Positions 59,653 to 64,000 of a stretch of 64,000 bases of DNA are shown here, one piece after another. The stretch's first letter is position 1; each line of letters begins with the position of its first letter. This DNA is from Steroidobacteraceae bacterium. GTDB lineage: Bacteria > Pseudomonadota > Gammaproteobacteria > Steroidobacterales > Steroidobacteraceae. The notes below the pieces were generated by a model. It searched no databases. It was given only the letters and a program-made list of their open reading frames with translations, and had not been told where the DNA came from. Where the stretch lies: contig JABAQU010000015.1 of the NCBI GenBank assembly GCA_019187185.1, positions 1 through 64,000 on the forward strand, in the 5' to 3' direction. Both the position numbers and the translations under genes were made by a program.

Positions 59653-61482
59653 ATGACAGGGGTACAGGCGTCGACGACACCGACCGGAACCGTGCCGCGC
59701 GATGTCACGCAGCGCAGGCTCGACCAGCGCAGCGCGATCGCGGCGAAGTTCCGCGCGTCTTCGACGTTCACGCTCGCCGATCTGCTCGAATCGAAGGTGC
59801 GCGAGGGCCCGGCGCGCGTGCTGCTGCACTACGGCGCGCGTACCTGGCGCTATGCCGAGGCCAATGCGGAGATCAACCGGTACGCGCACGCGATGCATGC
59901 GCTCGGCGTGCGCCGCGGCGACGTCGTCGCGCTCGCGATGGAGAACCGGCCGGAGTTCGTGTTCACCTGGTTCGCACTCGCCAAGCTCGGCGCCGTGGCG
60001 GCATTTCTCAACACCCAGATCGGCGGTCGCGCGCTCGCGCACGCGCTCAAGGTGACGGACGCGCAGCGGACAATCGTCGGCGAAGAATGCCTGGCCGCGT
60101 TCGATGCGCCCGAACTCGCCGGCACGCAGCTTGCCCTTTGGCTGGTCCGCGATGCCGAAAAGCCCGCCGCGCCGGCGCTTCGGGAACTCGCGACGCTCGA
60201 TCTCGGCGAGCGCGCCGCCGATGCACCGGTGGGCGATCCGGATACTGCGTGGCGTGCGGGACTTGCCGCCGGCGACCCGGCGCTCTATGTGTTCACGTCC
60301 GGGACCACGGGCCTGCCCAAGGCCGCCGTGATCAGCCACGCCCGCTGGATGCTGACCGGCGAAGTGATGGCGGTGACTCTCGGGGTCGGCAGCGACGACT
60401 GCTTCTACACGTTCCTGCCGCTCTATCACGCGGCGGCTTCGATGTCCTCCTCGGCCACGGCCATCTGCAGCGGCGCGAGCATCGCACTGCGCCGCAAGTT
60501 CAGCCGGCGCGAGTTCTGGTCCGACATACGGCGTTACCGGGCGACCGTCTGCCAGTATGTCGGCGAGATCTGTCGTTACCTGCTCGCGGAGCCGCCGTGC
60601 CCGGACGATCGCGAGCACACGCTGCGCAGGATGCTCGGCGCGGGGCTCGGCGCCGAAAGCTGGGCACGCTGGACCGAGCGCTTCGGGCAGATGGACATCT
60701 ACGAGGGCTGGGGTGCCACCGAGGCGAATGCCAACACGATCAACATCGACAATCGTGCGGGCTCCTGCGGCCGTGTGCCGTACTGGGAGAAGACCAACCT
60801 GCGTATCGTGCGATATGACGTCGAGAGCGACAGTCATCCGCGCGACGCGCAGGGACACCTGATCCTGTGCCGGCCGGGGGAGACAGGTGAAGCGATCGGC
60901 ATGATCCACGACTATCCGGACATCGTTGCGGGGCGGTTCGAGGGCTACACGTCGCCGGAGGCGACCGAGCGCAAGATCATTCGCAATGCATTCGCCGACG
61001 GGGACGCCTGGTGGTCGTCGGGGGACCTGTTGCGCTACGACGACGACGGCTACTGCTGGTTCGTCGATCGCATCGGCGACACGTTTCGCTGGAAGAGCGA
61101 GAACGTATCGACCACCGAGGTGGCCGAGGTGTTTGCGGACATGCAGGGCGTGGAGTCCGTAACGGTCTACGGCGTGCAGTTGCCGGGTGTCGAGGGTCGG
61201 GCCGGCATGGCGGCGGTGGTGATGCACGCGGGCGCTGACTTCGATCCTGCCGCGTTCTACCGGCGCGCCGCCGCGAACTTGCCGCGCTATGCGGCACCGC
61301 TGTTCGTGCGTGTGGCGCCGGTCGCCGACATGACATCGACGTTCAAGCTGCGCAAGGTGGATCTGCAGCGCCAGGGTATCGATCCGGCGCAGTGCCGCGA
61401 CCCGCTGTACGTGCGCGACGATGCGGCCCGTACGTACGTGCCGCTGACCGCGGATGGCGTCGCACGGGCCCTGGCGGGCTGA
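59653..61482 (+). CDS. FATP-type very-long-chain acyl-CoA synthetase
   Basis: A 609-aa ligase of the SLC27/FATP and FadD6 branch: HYGARTWRYAEANAEINRYAHAM, FTSGTTGLPKAAV (AMP loop near residue 215), YEGWGATEANAN, GDLLRYDDDGYCWFVDRIGDTFRWKSENVSTTEVAE and a long C-terminal domain with TSTFKLRK. Human FATP members activate bile acids, and related bacterial ligases activate steroid acids. ATG 59,653 fits; a GTG at 59,632 is also in frame. An MBL-fold gene follows after 18 bp, then an acyl-CoA dehydrogenase pair, forming a short operon. Confidence 0.87.
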   Translation: MTGVQASTTPTGTVPRDVTQRRLDQRSAIAAKFRASSTFTLADLLESKVREGPARVLLHYGARTWRYAEANAEINRYAHAMHALGVRRGDVVALAMENRPEFVFTWFALAKLGAVAAFLNTQIGGRALAHALKVTDAQRTIVGEECLAAFDAPELAGTQLALWLVRDAEKPAAPALRELATLDLGERAADAPVGDPDTAWRAGLAAGDPALYVFTSGTTGLPKAAVISHARWMLTGEVMAVTLGVGSDDCFYTFLPLYHAAASMSSSATAICSGASIALRRKFSRREFWSDIRRYRATVCQYVGEICRYLLAEPPCPDDREHTLRRMLGAGLGAESWARWTERFGQMDIYEGWGATEANANTINIDNRAGSCGRVPYWEKTNLRIVRYDVESDSHPRDAQGHLILCRPGETGEAIGMIHDYPDIVAGRFEGYTSPEATERKIIRNAFADGDAWWSSGDLLRYDDDGYCWFVDRIGDTFRWKSENVSTTEVAEVFADMQGVESVTVYGVQLPGVEGRAGMAAVVMHAGADFDPAAFYRRAAANLPRYAAPLFVRVAPVADMTSTFKLRKVDLQRQGIDPAQCRDPLYVRDDAARTYVPLTADGVARALAG

Positions 61483-61500
61483 CGGCGCGGGAGGCATCAC

Positions 61501-62598
61501 GTGAGCGAAGCAGCCACGCCGGCCACGATGGCGCTCTCGGGCGCGCCCGCGCTCGAGTATCCCTTCCAGGCGCCGCGGCCCGATGGTTCCGTCGTCGAGG
61601 TGGCGCCCGGCGTGCTGTGGGCACGCATCGGCATGCCGCTCGCGCTGAACCACATCAATGTGTGGCTGCTGCGCGGCGACGATGGCTGGACGCTCGTCGA
61701 CACCGGGCTGCCGACCGATGAGACGCGCGCGCTCTGGGAGCACATCGTGGCCGGTCAGCTGGGTGGCGAGCCGGTGCGCGCGGTCGTCTGCACGCACTTT
61801 CACTACGATCACGCGGGCCTTGCGAGCTGGATGACCGAGCGCTTCGGCGTGCCGCTCTACATGTCGCTCGGCGAGTTCCTGATGATGCGCGCGCTCGGCG
61901 ACGCGACGGCCTCGGTCCCTCATCCCGAAGAGCGGCGCTTCATTGCGCGCTCGGGCATGCCGGACGAGCGCGCCGAGCGCCTGTTCGAGGCATTGCGGCG
62001 CGATCCCTACCTGCCGCCGCGGCTCGCCCAGTTCCGGCGGCTGCGCGGCGGCGATGTGCTCGCGATCGGTCCGCGGCGCTGGAAGGTCATCATCGGCGAG
62101 GGGCACTCACCCGAGCACGTCTGCCTCTACAGCGCGCAGGATCGTCTGCTCATCGGGGGCGATCAGTTGTTGCCCCGCATCACGTCCAACGTGATGGTCA
62201 ACGCCTTCGAGCCCGACGGCAATCCGCTCGCACAATGGTTCGATTCGCTCGACCGCCTCGAGCGCTGCGCACACGACACGCTGGTCCTGCCGTCGCACCA
62301 GGGCGTGTACCGGGGGTTGCACACGCGTGTCAGGCAGCTGCGCGAACACCATCGCCAGCAGCTCGAGGAAGTGCTGCGCATCGTGGGCCGCGGCGATGGC
62401 TGCACGAGCTACGAGGTCATGCTCGGGCTGTACCCGCGGCTGCGCGACCCGGAGCAGGATCTGCTGGCGCTCGGCGAGACCGCAGCGCACCTCGCCTGGC
62501 TGCGCGAACGGGGCGCCCTCGAATGCCGGCTCGATAAGGACGATGCATTTCGGTACAAGGTGACCCAGGCAGCGGGCGACGAGGACACGCACTGGTGA
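61501..62598 (+). CDS. MBL-fold metallo-hydrolase
   Basis: A 365-aa metallo-beta-lactamase-fold protein, GTG start with GGGAGG ahead. Zinc motif THFHYDHAG (H-x-H-x-D-H), GEGHSPEHVCLY and the DQLLPRIT region supply further metal ligands; an about 100-aa C-terminal helical extension follows. Members hydrolyse thioesters, lactones or phosphodiesters; within this operon thioesterase or lactonase activity is most plausible. It overlaps the next gene by 4 bp (GTGA). Confidence 0.82.
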   Translation: MSEAATPATMALSGAPALEYPFQAPRPDGSVVEVAPGVLWARIGMPLALNHINVWLLRGDDGWTLVDTGLPTDETRALWEHIVAGQLGGEPVRAVVCTHFHYDHAGLASWMTERFGVPLYMSLGEFLMMRALGDATASVPHPEERRFIARSGMPDERAERLFEALRRDPYLPPRLAQFRRLRGGDVLAIGPRRWKVIIGEGHSPEHVCLYSAQDRLLIGGDQLLPRITSNVMVNAFEPDGNPLAQWFDSLDRLERCAHDTLVLPSHQGVYRGLHTRVRQLREHHRQQLEEVLRIVGRGDGCTSYEVMLGLYPRLRDPEQDLLALGETAAHLAWLRERGALECRLDKDDAFRYKVTQAAGDEDTHW

Positions 62599-63767
62599 GC
62601 GAGGGCGATGCGTTCCGGGCGGAAACGAGGCAATGGCTCCTCGCCAATTGCCCGTCGTCGATGCGTGAGCCGCTCAGGAACGACGACGACATGGTCTGGG
62701 GCGGCTCGCGGATCGTCTTCCATTCGGAGGACCAGCGTGTCTGGTTCGAGCGCATGCGCGATCGCGGCTGGCTCGTCCCAGGGTGGCCGCGGGCCTACGG
62801 CGGAGGCGGCCTCGGCCCGCGCGAACAGCGCATCCTCGAGCAGGAGATGCGCTCGCTCGGCTGCCGCCAGCCGCAGTACAACCTCGGCATCTGGATGCTC
62901 GGGCCGGTGCTGCTCGAATTCGGCACCGAGGAGCAGAAGCTCGAACACCTCGTGCCGATGGCACGCGGCGAGATCCGCTGGTGCCAGGGCTTCTCGGAGC
63001 CGAACGCGGGCTCCGACCTCGCCAGCCTGAGAACGGCCGCCGTGCGCGATGGCGACGATTTCATCGTGACGGGCCAGAAGATCTGGACGAGCCAGGGCGA
63101 CAAGGCCGACTGGATGTACGCGCTGGTGCGGACCGATCCCGCGGCGAAGAAGCAGGAAGGCATCAGTTTCATCCTGCTCGACATGAAGTCTCCGGGCGTG
63201 TCCGTACGACCGATCGAGCTGATCAGCGGCCGCTCGGAGTTCTGCGAAACACATTTCGATGCCGTGCGTGTACCGGCGCGGAACGTCATTGGCGGCACGA
63301 ACCAGGGCTGGCGCGTCGCGAAGCGGCTGCTCGAGCACGAGCGGGCGGCGATGTCGAAATTCACCGAGGGCGGCGCACCGACGCTCGATGCGCTCGCGAC
63401 CGCCGCACCGTACCTCGCCGCCGCCGGACCGGTGTGGCGCGACCGGCTGGCCGCCGCATTGATGGACCAGCAGGCGTTTGCGCTGACCGTGCGGCGCATG
63501 CAGGAGATGCTGCTGGCGCGCGAGGACGTCGCCCCCCTGAGCGCCATCATGAAGCTCGTGCAGACGGAGCAGGAGTCCGCCAAGTACGAGTTGCTGCAGC
63601 AGATCATGGGCCAGCGCGGCCTCACGATGGACGGCAAGGGTCACACGGCCGACGAGCAGGCGGTGTGCCGGCTGTGGCTCTACACCAAGTCGTACACCAT
63701 CGCGGGCGGCTCGTCGGAGATCCAGCTCAACATCATCGCCCGGCGCGTGCTCGGGCTGCCGGGATGA
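62595..63767 (+). CDS. Acyl-CoA dehydrogenase, first of a second pair
   Basis: A 390-aa acyl-CoA dehydrogenase starting at GTG 62,595: GWLVPGWPRAYGGGGL, QGFSEPNAGSDLASLRT (intact FAD strand), VTGQKIWTS, LLEHERAAMSKF and the standard C-terminal GGSSEIQLNIIARRVLGLPG. The full canonical C-terminus marks it as the catalytic partner. The gene behind it, cut by the window end, is a second dehydrogenase, so a heteromer like that encoded at 15,597-17,993 is likely. Confidence 0.87.
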   Translation: MSEGDAFRAETRQWLLANCPSSMREPLRNDDDMVWGGSRIVFHSEDQRVWFERMRDRGWLVPGWPRAYGGGGLGPREQRILEQEMRSLGCRQPQYNLGIWMLGPVLLEFGTEEQKLEHLVPMARGEIRWCQGFSEPNAGSDLASLRTAAVRDGDDFIVTGQKIWTSQGDKADWMYALVRTDPAAKKQEGISFILLDMKSPGVSVRPIELISGRSEFCETHFDAVRVPARNVIGGTNQGWRVAKRLLEHERAAMSKFTEGGAPTLDALATAAPYLAAAGPVWRDRLAAALMDQQAFALTVRRMQEMLLAREDVAPLSAIMKLVQTEQESAKYELLQQIMGQRGLTMDGKGHTADEQAVCRLWLYTKSYTIAGGSSEIQLNIIARRVLGLPG

Positions 63768-63774
63768 GGATGCG

Positions 63775-64000
63775 ATGGCGCTGCTGCTGAACGACGAGCA
63801 ACGCATGCTGCAGGGCAGTGCCCGCGAGTTCCTGGCGGCGCGCTCGCCGGTCGCAGCGCTACGCGCATTGCGGGACCGGTGTGACGCGCGCGGCTACGAC
63901 CCGGCACTGTGGCGGGACATCGCAGGCCTCGGCTGGACGGCCGCGGCATTGCCGGAGGCGCATGGTGGCCTCGGAATCGGCTTCCAGGGGCTCGGTGCGG
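63775..64000 (+). CDS. Acyl-CoA dehydrogenase, second subunit, truncated by window end
   Basis: Open from ATG 63,775 to the window edge: ALLLNDEQRMLQGSAREFLAA followed by LWRDIAGLGWTAAALPEAHGG. This is the N-terminal helical domain of an acyl-CoA dehydrogenase and closely follows the layout of the gene at 16,815. It begins 7 bp after the previous stop. Confidence 0.85.
   Translation, partial: MALLLNDEQRMLQGSAREFLAARSPVAALRALRDRCDARGYDPALWRDIAGLGWTAAALPEAHGGLGIGFQGLGA

Noticed and set aside
59515-62106. A reverse open frame of about 860 codons opposite the FATP-like ligase
   Set aside because: Antisense shadow with arginine- and histidine-rich translation and no ribosome site.
1-64000. tRNA, rRNA, riboswitch or CRISPR elements
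   Set aside because: No cloverleaf-like segments in gaps, no repeat-spacer array and no cobalamin-riboswitch-like box before the mutase gene were found by reading; gaps are mostly too short to hold them.

Overview
The window reads as a chromosomal segment of a high-GC, Gram-negative bacterium, most likely a gammaproteobacterium of the steroid/terpenoid-degrading kind. Pointers are four TonB-dependent outer-membrane receptors, FadA/FadB-type beta-oxidation enzymes, a ScpA-type single-chain methylmalonyl-CoA mutase with MeaB, and a close match to the Comamonas 3-alpha-hydroxysteroid dehydrogenase. The exact genus cannot be fixed from the sequence alone. No rRNA, tRNA or CRISPR array was seen. 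Almost every gene belongs to acyl-CoA chemistry, so this looks like a catabolic region for a branched, alicyclic, steroid-like substrate.

Layout. (1) 1-8,100: a block of visibly lower GC with an IS5-type transposase fragment at its left edge. It holds an LLM monooxygenase, an acyl-CoA ligase, a SnoaL-like protein, a TonB receptor and a second LLM enzyme. It parallels genes in the high-GC part and looks recently acquired. (2) 8,115-15,470: a molybdenum hydroxylase large subunit, an amidohydrolase, a KstD-like flavoprotein, a PPOX-fold protein and a CocE-like hydrolase with Cys in place of the nucleophilic Ser. (3) 15,597-22,982: two acyl-CoA dehydrogenases, two MaoC-like chains, an Ltp2-like thiolase-fold protein, a DUF35 protein and a double CoA-transferase. 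The order is that of the side-chain retro-aldol module known from the mycobacterial igr operon and the Scd/Shy/Sal enzymes of Pseudomonas Chol1. (4) 22,979-31,794: SnoaL, esterase, LuxR regulator, LLM enzyme and two TonB receptors. (5) 32,214-38,038: methylmalonyl-CoA mutase, MeaB, an epimerase-like protein, an alpha-methylacyl-CoA racemase and a nitronate monooxygenase. (6) 37,990-41,443, reverse strand: an SDR and a fused aldehyde/alcohol dehydrogenase. (7) 42,165-53,049: thiolase, FadB, a double acyl-CoA dehydrogenase, two unknown paralogues flanking an APH-type kinase, and a FadD19-like ligase. (8) 53,152-64,000: a TonB receptor, a Tat-exported amidase, two SDRs (one HsdA), a DJ-1 protein, a FATP-like ligase, an MBL hydrolase and another acyl-CoA dehydrogenase pair cut by the window end.

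How it could work together (inference): receptors import the substrate; the alcohol/aldehyde dehydrogenase fusion oxidises a terminal alcohol to an acid; ligases make the CoA ester; the racemase sets the methyl stereocentre; dehydrogenases, hydratases, thiolase and the aldolase-like pair shorten the chain; propionyl-CoA products pass through the methylmalonyl-CoA branch to succinyl-CoA. HsdA and the KstD-like enzyme would act on the ring system. Five intergenic sites share an 18-bp palindrome with consensus close to CTCGTCCGTTTGGACGAG, which suggests a common regulator binding in front of several of these transcription units.
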